From contig CAZHGC010000013.1 of NCBI GenBank assembly GCA_964531385.1, positions 5,629 through 69,628 on the forward strand: a stretch of DNA of 64,000 nucleotides. Reading direction: 5' to 3'. The stretch is from MGBC114079 sp964531385. Lineage in GTDB: Bacteria > Bacillota > Clostridia > Lachnospirales > CAG-274. Both the position numbers and the translations under genes were made by a program. How positions within the stretch are numbered: the first letter of the stretch is position 1; each line of letters opens with the position of its first letter. Below the pieces are notes generated by a model. It did no database searches. It was not told the DNA's origin and saw only the letters and a program-made list of their open reading frames with translations. This document shows, one piece after another, positions 27,919-36,553 of this stretch.

Positions 27919-28500
27919 TTATTTCAAACTAGGTATTCCTTGAATAAAAGTCGCAACTGATTGTTTGATGTATTCTTCCTTACTTACTTCAAACAGATTT
28001 TTATCAAACGACGCACTCAAAAATGTGTATCCAAAAGTACTTGAAAATATAGTCAAAGCCAAACATTCAAAATCCATGTGAGGTAACTTCCCTCTTTGCT
28101 CCATTTCCTCAAAATATTTTATTAAGGAAGATAAAAATGCTTGAGGCACTTTCATCACAAGTGGCGCAGTCTCTTCATATATTTGAGGTGCTCTAAGTCC
28201 AATAGATAATTTAACAAAATCCGCCGTCATATTTTCCATATATTTAGTCATAAACATCTCAAGGTCAGACTTGAGTTCCCAATTAACATTTCGAAATATT
28301 TCAGGTGTCAAATTACCTCTCCATTTTGCCTGTTCAACACCACTTATAACAATATCTTTTTTTGTTTTAAATTTACGAAATAATGTGCATTCATTCACAC
28401 CCGCACTTTTGGCAATGTCTTTTGTTGTCGTTGCAACATATCCTTTATCCCTAATCAAAGCCATTGTTGCATCAATAATTTTTTGGCTTGTTTCGTCCAT
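27919..28500 (-). CDS. TetR-family transcriptional regulator
   Basis: The 193-residue protein has an N-terminal TetR helix-turn-helix (QKIIDATMALIRDKGYVATTTKDIAKSAGV, then LFRKFKTKKDI) and a helical ligand-binding C-terminus. The start is ATG at 28500, six bases after GGAGA; a TTG two codons upstream abuts the binding site. It lies directly upstream of ilvBN on the same strand and is the obvious candidate to control them, although acetolactate synthase is more often controlled by attenuation or CodY. Confidence 0.88.
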   Translation of the reverse strand: MDETSQKIIDATMALIRDKGYVATTTKDIAKSAGVNECTLFRKFKTKKDIVISGVEQAKWRGNLTPEIFRNVNWELKSDLEMFMTKYMENMTADFVKLSIGLRAPQIYEETAPLVMKVPQAFLSSLIKYFEEMEQRGKLPHMDFECLALTIFSSTFGYTFLSASFDKNLFEVSKEEYIKQSVATFIQGIPSLK

Positions 28501-28526
28501 TCTCAATCTCCTTCCTTATAATATGC

Positions 28527-28569
28527 AAGTGGTCACTTTCATTTTAGTATCATATTTCCGTTTTGTCAA
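28527..28569 (-). promoter_or_regulatory. tetR promoter with candidate operator
   Basis: On the minus strand a perfect TTGACA (28564-28569), a 17 base spacer and TAAAAT (28541-28546). The inverted repeat AAGTG-GT-CACTT (28527-28538) lies just downstream of the -10 element, where a TetR autorepressor would bind. Confidence 0.65.
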
Positions 28570-28676
28570 GCAACTTGTTTTTTATCCCACAAATTTTATA
28601 TCTTTTTCAGCTCAATATGTCTTCCGAGAACACCTCAACCCTCTCATAACAAGCTATATGGGCGAAAACACCAAAA

Positions 28677-28722
28677 CAAAAAATGTTGAGATAACATTTT
28701 TAATGTTACCCCAACATTTTTA
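28677..28722 (-). terminator. Terminator of the greA-lysS transcript
   Basis: Nested stems: AAAAATGTTG/CAACATTTTT outside and TAACATT/AATGTTA inside. On the minus strand they are followed by TTTTTTGTTTT. Confidence 0.75.
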
Positions 28723-28770
28723 TAGAACATTTTATATAATACTCTTTGTAAAAATCAGCTTTTTTGCCAA

Positions 28771-30246
28771 TTATTTATCCAACGGTTTCATTGTCGGGAA
28801 GAACAAAACATCTCTAACCGACGGAGCATCTGTCAAAAGCATAACAAATCTATCGATGCCCATACCAAGGCCACCTGTTGGAGGCATACCATATTCAAGA
28901 GCAAGCATAAAGTCTTCGTCAATCATATTAGCCTCGTCGTCACCCTGTGCTCTAAGCATTTCTTGATGCTCAAAACGCTTTCTTTGGTCAATAGGGTCGT
29001 TAAGTTCGGAATATGCGTTTGCAAGCTCACGACCAACAACAAAAAGTTCAAATCTTTCTGTGTAATCCGGCTTGTCAGGCTTTCTCTTTGTAAGAGGAGA
29101 AATTTCAACAGGGTGGTCCATAAGGAAAGTTGGCTGAATAAGCTTTTCCTCAACAAATTCTTCAAAGAATAAATTTAAAATATCGCCTTTTCCATGGCGT
29201 TCTTCAAATTCAATGTTGTGCTCTTTTGCAACTTTTCTTGCTTCTTCAAGAGTTTCAATTTGGTCAAAATCCACACCTGCATATTTTTTAACCGCATCAA
29301 GCATTGTAATTCTTTCAAAAGGTTTACCAAAATCAATTTCAGTTCCTTGATAAGTAACGGTTGTGCTTCCGGTAACTTCTTTGGCAACAGTTCTAATCAT
29401 ATCTTCAATAAGGTCCATCATACCTTTGTAATCTGTGAAAGCTTCATATAACTCGATAAGAGTAAATTCAGGATTATGACGCACGCTCATTCCTTCGTTT
29501 CTAAAAACTCTGCCAATTTCATAAACTCTTTCAAGACCACCAACAATAAGCCTTTTAAGAGGAAGCTCAAGAGCAATTCTCATATACATATCAATATCGA
29601 GAGCATTGTGGTGTGTTATAAAAGGTCTTGCAGCAGCCCCGCCTGCAATATTCTGCAAAGTAGGTGTTTCAACTTCGAGATAATCTCTGTTGTCAAGGAA
29701 TTTTCTGATACTTTTAATAATAGCCGAACGTTTGAAAAAAGTATCTCTAACGTCAGGATTTACAATAAGGTCAACATATCTTTGGCGATATCTCAAATCT
29801 TGGTCTTTAAGACCATGAAATTTTTCTGGCAAAGTTTGAAGACTTTTTGAAAGCAAAGTAACTTCGTGTGCCTTAACAGAAATTTCTTCTTTTTGAGTTT
29901 TAAAAACAACGCCTTTGATGCCAACAATGTCACCGATGTCAAATTTTTTGAAATCGGCATAGCTTTCTTCGCCAATGTCGTTTTTGCTAACATAACTTTG
30001 AATTTTTCCGTCCCTATCCAAAACATCGCAAAAAGATGCCTTTCCCATAACACGTTTTGAAACAAGACGTCCGGCAACAGTAACTTCTTTGCCGTCAAAA
30101 TCTTCGAAATTGTCTTTAATTTCTTTGCTGTGGTTAGTAACATCAAATTTGACAATTTTGAAAGGGTCTTTGCCCGCTTCTTGGAAAGCAGCTAATTTTT
30201 CTCTTTTAATTTTTAAAAGTTCGTTCAATTCTTTTTGATTATCCAA
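28771..30246 (-). CDS. lysS: Lysyl-tRNA synthetase (class II)
   Basis: LysS charges tRNA-Lys. It has the N-terminal OB-fold anticodon-binding domain (VTVAGRLVSKRVMGKASF) and the class II core: motif 1 (FLDNRDYLEVETPTL), motif 2 (YEIGRVFRNEGMSVRHNPEF) and motif 3 (GLGMGIDRFVMLLTD). No ATG is available at the start. TTG at 30255 touches the AGGAG site, whereas TTG at 30246 is nine bases from it, so I choose 30246 (491 residues). It follows greA closely, a common operon. Confidence 0.96.
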   Translation of the reverse strand: MDNQKELNELLKIKREKLAAFQEAGKDPFKIVKFDVTNHSKEIKDNFEDFDGKEVTVAGRLVSKRVMGKASFCDVLDRDGKIQSYVSKNDIGEESYADFKKFDIGDIVGIKGVVFKTQKEEISVKAHEVTLLSKSLQTLPEKFHGLKDQDLRYRQRYVDLIVNPDVRDTFFKRSAIIKSIRKFLDNRDYLEVETPTLQNIAGGAAARPFITHHNALDIDMYMRIALELPLKRLIVGGLERVYEIGRVFRNEGMSVRHNPEFTLIELYEAFTDYKGMMDLIEDMIRTVAKEVTGSTTVTYQGTEIDFGKPFERITMLDAVKKYAGVDFDQIETLEEARKVAKEHNIEFEERHGKGDILNLFFEEFVEEKLIQPTFLMDHPVEISPLTKRKPDKPDYTERFELFVVGRELANAYSELNDPIDQRKRFEHQEMLRAQGDDEANMIDEDFMLALEYGMPPTGGLGMGIDRFVMLLTDAPSVRDVLFFPTMKPLDK

Positions 30247-30261
30247 TGTTTTCAACTCCTA

Positions 30262-30741
30262 TTATTGTATATCAAGTACTTTAAATTTTAAAATTCCGTC
30301 CGGTGCTTCAACATCAACGTTTTCTCCAACTGAATGCCCCAAAAGAGCCATTCCGAGAGGTGATTCGTTTGATATTTTGCCCAAAGAAGGGTCTGCCTCT
30401 GCCGAACCGACAATAGTATATTCAATTTCTTCTTCAAATTCTTCATCGTAAAGTTTAACTTTGTTTCCGATATTTACACGACCTGTGCTAATTTCTTCTT
30501 CGTCAATAACTTCGGCATTTCTAAGCATTTTTTCAATTGTAACAATTCTTGCTTCAATTTCTGCCTGTTCTTCTTTTGCAGCATCATATTCAGCATTTTC
30601 GGAAAGGTCTCCCTGACCTCTTGCTTCTTTTATTTTTGCGGCAACTTCTTTACGTCTGACAACTTTAAGGTTTTCAAGTTCATCTTCAAGCTTTTTAAGA
30701 CCGTCATAAGTTAAAACTATTTTTTTATTTTCTTCAGCCAT
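30262..30741 (-). CDS. greA: Transcription elongation factor GreA
   Basis: GreA rescues backtracked RNA polymerase by stimulating transcript cleavage. The 159-residue protein has an N-terminal coiled coil (YDGLKKLEDELENLK, ARGQGDLSENAEYDAAKEEQ with the acidic tip) and a C-terminal FKBP-like domain (ISNESPLGMALLGHSVGENV). The start is ATG at 30741. lysS follows within about 15 bases. Confidence 0.97.
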   Translation of the reverse strand: MAEENKKIVLTYDGLKKLEDELENLKVVRRKEVAAKIKEARGQGDLSENAEYDAAKEEQAEIEARIVTIEKMLRNAEVIDEEEISTGRVNIGNKVKLYDEEFEEEIEYTIVGSAEADPSLGKISNESPLGMALLGHSVGENVDVEAPDGILKFKVLDIQ

Positions 30742-30777
30742 TTAAAATACACTCCTTAATCTCGGATTATCTTTAAA

Positions 30778-30806
30778 ATTATATCCCACATACAAATTAT
30801 TGTCAA
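30778..30806 (-). promoter_or_regulatory. Promoter of greA-lysS
   Basis: Perfect TTGACA (30801-30806), a 17 base spacer and perfect TATAAT (30778-30783) on the minus strand. Confidence 0.85.
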
Positions 30807-30880
30807 CATTTTAAACGGAAAAATCACAAAATTTAATTCAAAAAAAGTTGAAACTTTCAACCGAATAACTCCCGCAAAAT

Positions 30881-31705
30881 TCAATCTGCAATTCCGTCAT
30901 TTTCAAAAAGTTCGCCAACACCAACAAATTTAATTCCTGTGTTTTCAAGTTCTTTGTATGTTTGAAGAATTGCCTGATATGTTGCAACTCCTCCCTCTGC
31001 CCCAACGTGACCGATTGCAACAGCAAACCCCTTTTCTTTTGCAATTTTTGCGGCTTTTTTCAAATTTAAAATTATCTTTGAAACGTCTTTCGTACTATCC
31101 AAAAAAACATCTCTTTTAAGATACTTCAAGTTTAATTTTTCAGAAATTTTTCCAATAACCGATTTAGGTCCGGTAACGCTGTCAACCACAATTAAATTTC
31201 GATTTTTTGCTTCGTTTAAAATCACACTCATAATTTCTTCGTTTTCGGTAACTTTCGAACCCATATGATTGTTAAAACCTATACAGCCGTTTATCTGAGA
31301 AAGACTCTTTTTAAACGTTTCCAAAGCTGTGCTTTTTGAATCTGTGTTCATTATTGACATTTTCCCAAGCCAACTTTTTTTGCCCTTGTGGGGTTCCATA
31401 GGCATATGCAAAATTATATCTTTGTTTGTGGCAAAAAGCTTTTGACATTCTTCCTCTGTGTTTGGCATTTGAGGCATAACAGCCCCCGTAAATTTTATCG
31501 GAAGTGAAATCATTTCATCTGTTCCCTCCGAATTGTTGCCAAAATCATCAATTATTATTGCAAGAAGTGAAAAATCATTTTCATTCATAACCGGAACAGA
31601 ACTTTGTTTTGATGATGAAATCATTCCGAAAAAAACAAAAAAACAACCAACAAAAAACAAAAGATATGTAAAAATTTTTTTCTTATTCCCAATTACTACA
31701 ATCAT
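30881..31705 (-). CDS. Divergent polysaccharide deacetylase family protein
   Basis: The 274-residue protein has an N-terminal membrane anchor (about residues 10-30) and an external domain of the divergent polysaccharide deacetylase family (YibQ-like). Visible motifs are IIIDDFG, HMPMEP, FNNHMGSK and AIGHVGAEGG, which supply the Asp/His residues of the NodB-like fold. Members probably act on cell-envelope polysaccharide; the substrate is not known. It is a single gene downstream of a divergent promoter region. Confidence 0.85.
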   Translation of the reverse strand: MIVVIGNKKKIFTYLLFFVGCFFVFFGMISSSKQSSVPVMNENDFSLLAIIIDDFGNNSEGTDEMISLPIKFTGAVMPQMPNTEEECQKLFATNKDIILHMPMEPHKGKKSWLGKMSIMNTDSKSTALETFKKSLSQINGCIGFNNHMGSKVTENEEIMSVILNEAKNRNLIVVDSVTGPKSVIGKISEKLNLKYLKRDVFLDSTKDVSKIILNLKKAAKIAKEKGFAVAIGHVGAEGGVATYQAILQTYKELENTGIKFVGVGELFENDGIAD

Positions 31706-31867
31706 AATACAACCCCTTTTTTTGTCCCTTTCGGGCTAATTTGTTAATAACATATTATTAAATTTTCCAATGCTTTATGATAATTTTGAGAAATATTGCA
31801 TATTTGAAAAATTGCATTTTTTCCCAATTCTTAACCTTTACAGCAACGCTTAGCAAAAAATATATTG

Positions 31868-31896
31868 TTGCATTTTTTCGGCTATATAAGTATAAT
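31868..31896 (+). promoter_or_regulatory. Promoter of the DUF3781-to-dusB run
   Basis: TTGCAT (31868-31873), a 17 base spacer and perfect TATAAT (31891-31896). Confidence 0.7.
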
Positions 31897-31934
31897 AATT
31901 TATGTAAAAGATTTTGATTTTAAGAGGTATTTTT

Positions 31935-32186
31935 ATGGAATACAAAGTAAAAAAAGATATTTTGGAAAATATCGATAAAATTCACACAACCGAGCTTGGC
32001 ATTTTAAGAATTTCAAAAAATCTTTCATTGGAAAACGAAGACCCTGTAAATTTTTGTAAAGAAATAATTAAAAATTCATCTTCAAACGCAACAAGGCTCG
32101 GAAAAAATTATTACATAAATTTCAACGACATTAAAATAACGGTTAATGCAAAAAGTTTTACAATTATAACCGCACACAAAAAATAG
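31935..32186 (+). CDS. DUF3781 family protein
   Basis: An 83-residue soluble protein whose pattern (NIDKIHTTELGILRI, CKEIIK, ITVNAKSFTIITAHK) is that of DUF3781. Function is unknown. The start is ATG at 31935 with AAGAGG, seven codons inside a longer open frame. It begins a same-strand run of genes spaced by tens of bases or less. Confidence 0.8.
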   Translation: MEYKVKKDILENIDKIHTTELGILRISKNLSLENEDPVNFCKEIIKNSSSNATRLGKNYYINFNDIKITVNAKSFTIITAHKK

Positions 32187-32212
32187 TTTTTTAGATTGGA
32201 GAAAGAGAAAGT

Positions 32213-32959
32213 ATGACAAAAAATCACAAAAACGTTATTTATTATATAATTTCTGCATTTTTCATTTTGTACGGAATTGGGCTTTTTGTTTTCAGCGGAT
32301 TTCATTTCGGAAACCTTATGGTTTTTACAATTGGCTTATGTTTCGCATTTTTCAGAGTTTCAAACGTTAAATTTCCTGAAAATAAATTCATTAAAATCAT
32401 CAAATGTTTAATTGTTGCAGGTTTTATAATTACGGCAGGGCTCATAATTTTTACCTTTTTTTCTTTTGGAGTTCCTTCCTCAAACAAAAATGAAGATGCT
32501 GTAATTGTTTTGGGTTGCGGTCTTTTGGGCGATGAAGTTTCCCCAACTTTGGAAAAACGCCTTGATGCGTGCCTTGAATATTACACCGAAAATAAAAACG
32601 CCGTTATAATTGTCAGCGGAGGGCAAGGTCCAACCGAAGACGTCACGGAAGCATACGCAATGGAAAAATATCTTCTTGACAAAGGCATTCCGAAAGAAAA
32701 AATAATTCAAGAACCAAATTCAAGCTCAACATACGAGAATTTTGTCAATTCTAAAGAAATTCTCGATGAAATATTTGAAGAAAATTATACAACAGCTTTT
32801 ATAACAAACCGATTTCATTGTTATCGCTCATACAACCTTGCAAAAAACGCCGGAATTAACGTTTCGGCTTTCAGGGCAGATGACGAAATTACAAGTGCTG
32901 TTCCGTCATATCTGCGGGAAGCTATGGCAGTTATAAAGCTTTGGGTTTTAGGAATTTGA
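32213..32959 (+). CDS. YdcF/SanA-like membrane protein (DUF218)
   Basis: The 248-residue protein has three hydrophobic segments in the first 80 residues, then a DUF218 domain: DAVIVLGCGLLGDEVSPTLEKRLD, VSGGQGPTEDVTEAYAM split by a strand, SSSTYENFVNSKEI and TNRFHCYRS. YdcF/SanA/ElyC proteins are linked to envelope integrity and undecaprenyl-phosphate or SAM-binding roles, without a settled reaction. The stop lies 10 bases before the methyltransferase start. Confidence 0.85.
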   Translation: MTKNHKNVIYYIISAFFILYGIGLFVFSGFHFGNLMVFTIGLCFAFFRVSNVKFPENKFIKIIKCLIVAGFIITAGLIIFTFFSFGVPSSNKNEDAVIVLGCGLLGDEVSPTLEKRLDACLEYYTENKNAVIIVSGGQGPTEDVTEAYAMEKYLLDKGIPKEKIIQEPNSSSTYENFVNSKEILDEIFEENYTTAFITNRFHCYRSYNLAKNAGINVSAFRADDEITSAVPSYLREAMAVIKLWVLGI

Positions 32960-32969
32960 GGTGTTTCTA

Positions 32970-33737
32970 ATGTTGGCATATGAAAATTTTGCGGAAGTTT
33001 ATGACGAATTTATGGCAGACATACCCTATGACGAATGGGTTTCATATATACAAGAAATTTGGCGGAAATATTCGTTAAATCCAAAGCTTGTTGCAGAGCT
33101 TGGTTGTGGAACAGGAAATATAACCGAACGTCTTGCAAATTTGGGTTATGATATGATTGGAATAGATTATTCCGAAAATATGCTTTCAAAGGCAAGGCAA
33201 AAAGCAAAAGACAACGAAAAAAATATCCTTTACCTTGAACAGGATATGCGTGAATTTGAGCTTTTCGGAACGGTTGATTCAATCCTTTGCCTTTGTGACA
33301 GTTTAAATTACATTCTTGAAGAAAAAGAACTTCTAACCGTTTTTAAGCTTGCAAACAACTATCTTGAGCCAAAAGGGCTTTTCATATTTGACCTTAACAC
33401 AATTTACAAATTTAAAAACGTTCTTGGTTGCAACAGCTTTTCTCAAAGCAGTGAAAACGCCGCATACACTTGGGAAAATTATTTCGACGAAGAAGATAAC
33501 ATAAACGAATATTATACAAATTTCTTCATAAAAGACGAAGAAACAGGGCTTTACAAAAGATTTGAAGAAGAACATTACGAAAAAGGTTATTCCGTTGAAA
33601 CAATTAAAAATTTAATTGAAAAATCAGGTATGGAATTTATCGCTGTTTTTGATGAAATGACTTTTTTGCCACCAAACGAAAACAGCGAAAGAATATATTT
33701 CGTTGCAAGAGAAAATGGAAAAACAAAAGCAGTTTAA
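32970..33737 (+). CDS. Class I SAM-dependent methyltransferase
   Basis: The 255-residue cytoplasmic protein has the SAM-binding motif I VAELGCGTGNIT (about residues 41-52), IGIDYSENML (motif II) and LYLEQDMREF, followed by CLCDSLNYI. It belongs to a broad family often found near hslO in clostridia. The substrate cannot be told. The start is ATG at 32970 after GAGGTG. Confidence 0.88.
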   Translation: MLAYENFAEVYDEFMADIPYDEWVSYIQEIWRKYSLNPKLVAELGCGTGNITERLANLGYDMIGIDYSENMLSKARQKAKDNEKNILYLEQDMREFELFGTVDSILCLCDSLNYILEEKELLTVFKLANNYLEPKGLFIFDLNTIYKFKNVLGCNSFSQSSENAAYTWENYFDEEDNINEYYTNFFIKDEETGLYKRFEEEHYEKGYSVETIKNLIEKSGMEFIAVFDEMTFLPPNENSERIYFVARENGKTKAV

Positions 33738-33758
33738 AAATTTTAAGGAGGAACAACA

Positions 33759-34631
33759 ATGGATTATATAGTTAGGGCAACAGCCGGAAATGGAAGTGTT
33801 CGTGCTTTTGCAACAAAAACAAAGCAAACCGTAAACACCGCTTTTTTAACGCACAAAACTTCTCCCGTTATAACGGCGGCTCTTGGAAGAACTTTAACGG
33901 CGGGTGCTTTAATGGGTTGTATGCTTAAAGACGACAAAGATATTTTGACAATAAACATTAAGGGAGACGGCCCAGCCGGCGGAATTGTTGTTACAGCAAA
34001 CAACAAAATTGAAGTTAAAGGCTATTGTTTCAACAATATTGTTGACATTCCTTTAAAGCCAAACGGAAAGCTTGATGTTTCGGGAGCAATTGGCAAAGGA
34101 AGCCTAACAGTTATAAAAGATTTGGGGCTTAAAGAACCGTACGTTGGTCAAATTCCGCTTGTTTCGGGCGAAATTGCCGAAGATTTGACATATTATTTTG
34201 CAACATCTGAGCAAGTTCCTTCGGCGGTTGCGTTGGGCGTTCTTGTTGACAGAGATTATTCCGTTAAACAAGCCGGCGGTTTTGTAATTCAAGTTATGCC
34301 AAATGCAGACGAAGAAACAATTTCAGCCATTGAACAAAAAATGGCAAAAATAAAATCCGTCACATCGATGTTTGAAGACGGAATGACACCGGAAGATATT
34401 TTAAACCACATTCTTGGCGAATTTGACTTAAATATTTTGGACAAAACAGAAGTTAAATTTCATTGCAACTGCTCAAAGGAAAGAGTTGAAAAAGCTCTTT
34501 TAAGCATTGGAAAGGAGGAACTTGACGACATTATAAAAACCGACAAAAAAGCAACGCTTCATTGCCATTTTTGCAACAAAGATTATGAATTTAACGAAGA
34601 ATATTTAAAAGGTCTCAGAGCAAGTTTATAG
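33759..34631 (+). CDS. hslO: Redox-regulated chaperone Hsp33
   Basis: Hsp33 is activated by oxidation that releases zinc from a four-cysteine centre. The 290-residue protein has the N-terminal substrate-binding fold and, at the C-terminus, the zinc ligands in FHCNCSKE and LHCHFCNKDY. All four cysteines are present, so redox switching should work. The start is ATG at 33759 after AAGGAGG. Confidence 0.97.
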   Translation: MDYIVRATAGNGSVRAFATKTKQTVNTAFLTHKTSPVITAALGRTLTAGALMGCMLKDDKDILTINIKGDGPAGGIVVTANNKIEVKGYCFNNIVDIPLKPNGKLDVSGAIGKGSLTVIKDLGLKEPYVGQIPLVSGEIAEDLTYYFATSEQVPSAVALGVLVDRDYSVKQAGGFVIQVMPNADEETISAIEQKMAKIKSVTSMFEDGMTPEDILNHILGEFDLNILDKTEVKFHCNCSKERVEKALLSIGKEELDDIIKTDKKATLHCHFCNKDYEFNEEYLKGLRASL

Positions 34632-34643
34632 GAGGGATTTTCT

Positions 34644-35171
34644 ATGGCTAATGCAATTAATAAAAAGAACAAAAAGAAAGACAATTCAAACATCATAGTT
34701 ATATCAATAATTTTTATAATCCTTGCAATCGGCATTTTTTTCACTTTCAAAGCTGTAAATTCTTCAAAAACAGGAATTGTTGAAAAACCCGAAGTTTCTA
34801 TTTCAATCGGCTCAAGCAATTCGGAAAACGCCCAACAATTTACAGCAAAAATGAGCTTTGAGGGAAATGTTTCAGAAATTGAAAAAATAAGCGATGCGGA
34901 ATATAGAAAAATTGTTGCGGAAGCACTGAATGCGGTTGGTTATGAAAAGCTTACAAGCGACGAAAGTGTTGCCTATGTTAAAGAGGCAATGAAAGAAAAA
35001 CTTTCCGAAAAGCTTAAAACAGACGGAGCGGACGATTTTGAAATAAAAGACGTTTATGTTGAAAAACTGCTTGGAAACAAATATACCGTAAATTCACCGC
35101 AAAAACCCCAAAAAAATCCAAACAATCCAAATTCTATGAGTGTTACGGATATGTTTAAAAACAAAAAATAG
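34644..35171 (+). CDS. Small membrane-anchored protein of unknown function
   Basis: The 175-residue protein has a lysine-rich start, one membrane helix (about residues 17-36) and an external part of about 135 residues. That part is predicted helical, with a proline/asparagine-rich end (PQKPQKNPNNPNS). The helix plus the pattern around residues 85-140 loosely recalls FliL, but no flagellar gene is present and I do not claim it. It sits between hslO and birA, 12 and 10 bases away. Confidence 0.7.
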   Translation: MANAINKKNKKKDNSNIIVISIIFIILAIGIFFTFKAVNSSKTGIVEKPEVSISIGSSNSENAQQFTAKMSFEGNVSEIEKISDAEYRKIVAEALNAVGYEKLTSDESVAYVKEAMKEKLSEKLKTDGADDFEIKDVYVEKLLGNKYTVNSPQKPQKNPNNPNSMSVTDMFKNKK

Positions 35172-35180
35172 GTGAATTTG

Positions 35181-36158
35181 ATGAAATTTAAAATTTTAAA
35201 AATTTTGAAAGAAAAAAAAGATTTTGTTTCGGAAGAAGAAATTTGCAAAGTTTTAAATATTTCCAAAATCGATGTTTTTGAAAACATTTCAAAACTTGAA
35301 GAGCTTGGTTATGACATACAGTTTGTTTCAAACAAAGGATATTTTATTAACGACAAAAAAGATATTTTAAACGAATTTGAAATTTCAAGCTCATTAACAA
35401 CAAATTCTTTCGGCAAAAATTTTGTTTTTCTAAAAGAAATAGATTCAACAAACGAAGAGGCAAAACGTCAAGGCGAAAAGGGTGCTGAAAACAGCTTTTT
35501 GGTTGTTTCAGAAACACAAACAAAAGGCAAGGGCAGGCAAGGAAACTGTTGGCTAAATTCCGATTATAACAACTTGGCGTTTTCTCTTCTTTTAAAACCA
35601 AACCTCTCCCCCGAAAATTCGATTGCTGTAACTTTAATTTCGGGGCTTGCGGTTTGCAGGGCTTTCAGAAAGCTTGGAATTCCGGCTTTTTTAAAATGGC
35701 CAAATGATTTAATTTTAAACAACAAAAAATGTGTTGGAATTTTAACCGAAATGAGCTGTGAAGTTGAAAAAATAAACTACATTGTTGTTGGAATCGGCAT
35801 AAACATAAATTCCGAGCATTTTGACAAAGAAATTTCAAAAAAAGCAACTTCAATTTATATTGAAACAGGCAAAAAATTTAAACGAGCAGAAATTTTAAAT
35901 TGTGTTTTAACCGAATTTGAAAAAGTTTATTCAAAATTTTTAGATTTTGGAGATTTTTCAAAATTTTGCAATGAATATAAAAATTTGTGTCTTAACATCG
36001 GAAAAAAAGTTAAAACTGTTTCAAAAAAAAATTCGGTTTTTGGAAAAGTTGTTGGAATATCCGACAAAGGCGAGCTTATTGTTGAAAACGACAGCGGAAA
36101 GGTTTCCGTTGTTTCGGGCGAAGTTTCTGTTCGGCTTCAAAACGGAGACTATATATAG
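35181..36158 (+). CDS. birA: Biotin operon repressor / biotin--[acetyl-CoA-carboxylase] ligase
   Basis: BirA attaches biotin to carboxylases and, when it carries a DNA-binding domain, represses biotin genes. The 325-residue protein has an N-terminal winged helix (about 1-60), the ligase core (EIDSTNEEAKRQ, TQTKGKGRQGNCW, LKWPNDLILNNKKCVGILTE) and a C-terminal SH3-like domain. The start is ATG at 35181 after AGGTGA; the frame is open nine bases further. No biotin gene is in the window. Confidence 0.95.
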   Translation: MKFKILKILKEKKDFVSEEEICKVLNISKIDVFENISKLEELGYDIQFVSNKGYFINDKKDILNEFEISSSLTTNSFGKNFVFLKEIDSTNEEAKRQGEKGAENSFLVVSETQTKGKGRQGNCWLNSDYNNLAFSLLLKPNLSPENSIAVTLISGLAVCRAFRKLGIPAFLKWPNDLILNNKKCVGILTEMSCEVEKINYIVVGIGININSEHFDKEISKKATSIYIETGKKFKRAEILNCVLTEFEKVYSKFLDFGDFSKFCNEYKNLCLNIGKKVKTVSKKNSVFGKVVGISDKGELIVENDSGKVSVVSGEVSVRLQNGDYI

Positions 36159-36159
36159 A

Positions 36160-36489
36160 ATGGGTGGTAATTTGAAAAAAACAGTTTTAAGTGCGGCATC
36201 TTGCTATAACAAAAAGTATTACATTGAACCTAATATGGAAAAAAAGCTTCCAACTCAAATTAAAGAAGAAATTAAAGCTCTTGTTGCATCAATGGCAGAA
36301 AAATTACATTGCATTTTCACTCTTGGTTTTCATGAAGACGGCAGTGTATACATTGAAACAATGAGCAATGAATCTGATTTCGATTTTGACGAAATCGGTG
36401 CAGGGCTTGAAACAGAACGAATAAAAAGAGAAAAAGCAGACTTGTTCAATTCTTTAAGTTTGTGGTATAACATATATTTGGGAAAATAA
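36160..36489 (+). CDS. DUF6145-like protein
   Basis: A soluble protein of 109 residues with VLSAASCYNKKYYIEP, LPTQIKEEIKALV and DFDEIGAGLETERIKREKADLF, a pattern I associate with the DUF6145 family of clostridia. The start is uncertain: ATG 36160 has GGAG ten bases upstream, TTG 36172 has GGTG four to five bases upstream. It begins two bases after the birA stop. Function is unknown. Confidence 0.7.
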   Translation: MGGNLKKTVLSAASCYNKKYYIEPNMEKKLPTQIKEEIKALVASMAEKLHCIFTLGFHEDGSVYIETMSNESDFDFDEIGAGLETERIKREKADLFNSLSLWYNIYLGK

Positions 36490-36491
36490 CT

Positions 36492-36553
36492 ATGAAAGGA
36501 AGATAAGAAGTTGTTAATCAAATTTTTTTGACAACTTCAATAAAAAATAAAAA
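36492..36553 (+). promoter_or_regulatory. Shine-Dalgarno separated from the dusB start by a hairpin
   Basis: GAAAGGAAG (about 36495-36503) is followed by a perfect 8 bp stem, GAAGTTGT (36507-36514) with ACAACTTC (36531-36538), then an A-rich run to the ATG at 36554. The ATG has no ribosome binding site of its own. A five-codon frame (ATG 36492 to TAA 36506) covers the purine-rich segment. Confidence 0.5.

Noticed and set aside
34644..35171. FliL
   Set aside because: One N-terminal helix and a vague helical pattern are not enough, and no flagellar genes are nearby.
35947..36159. Longer N-terminus for the DUF6145-like protein
   Set aside because: This part overlaps the end of birA in another frame and its residues look like a shifted reading of birA.
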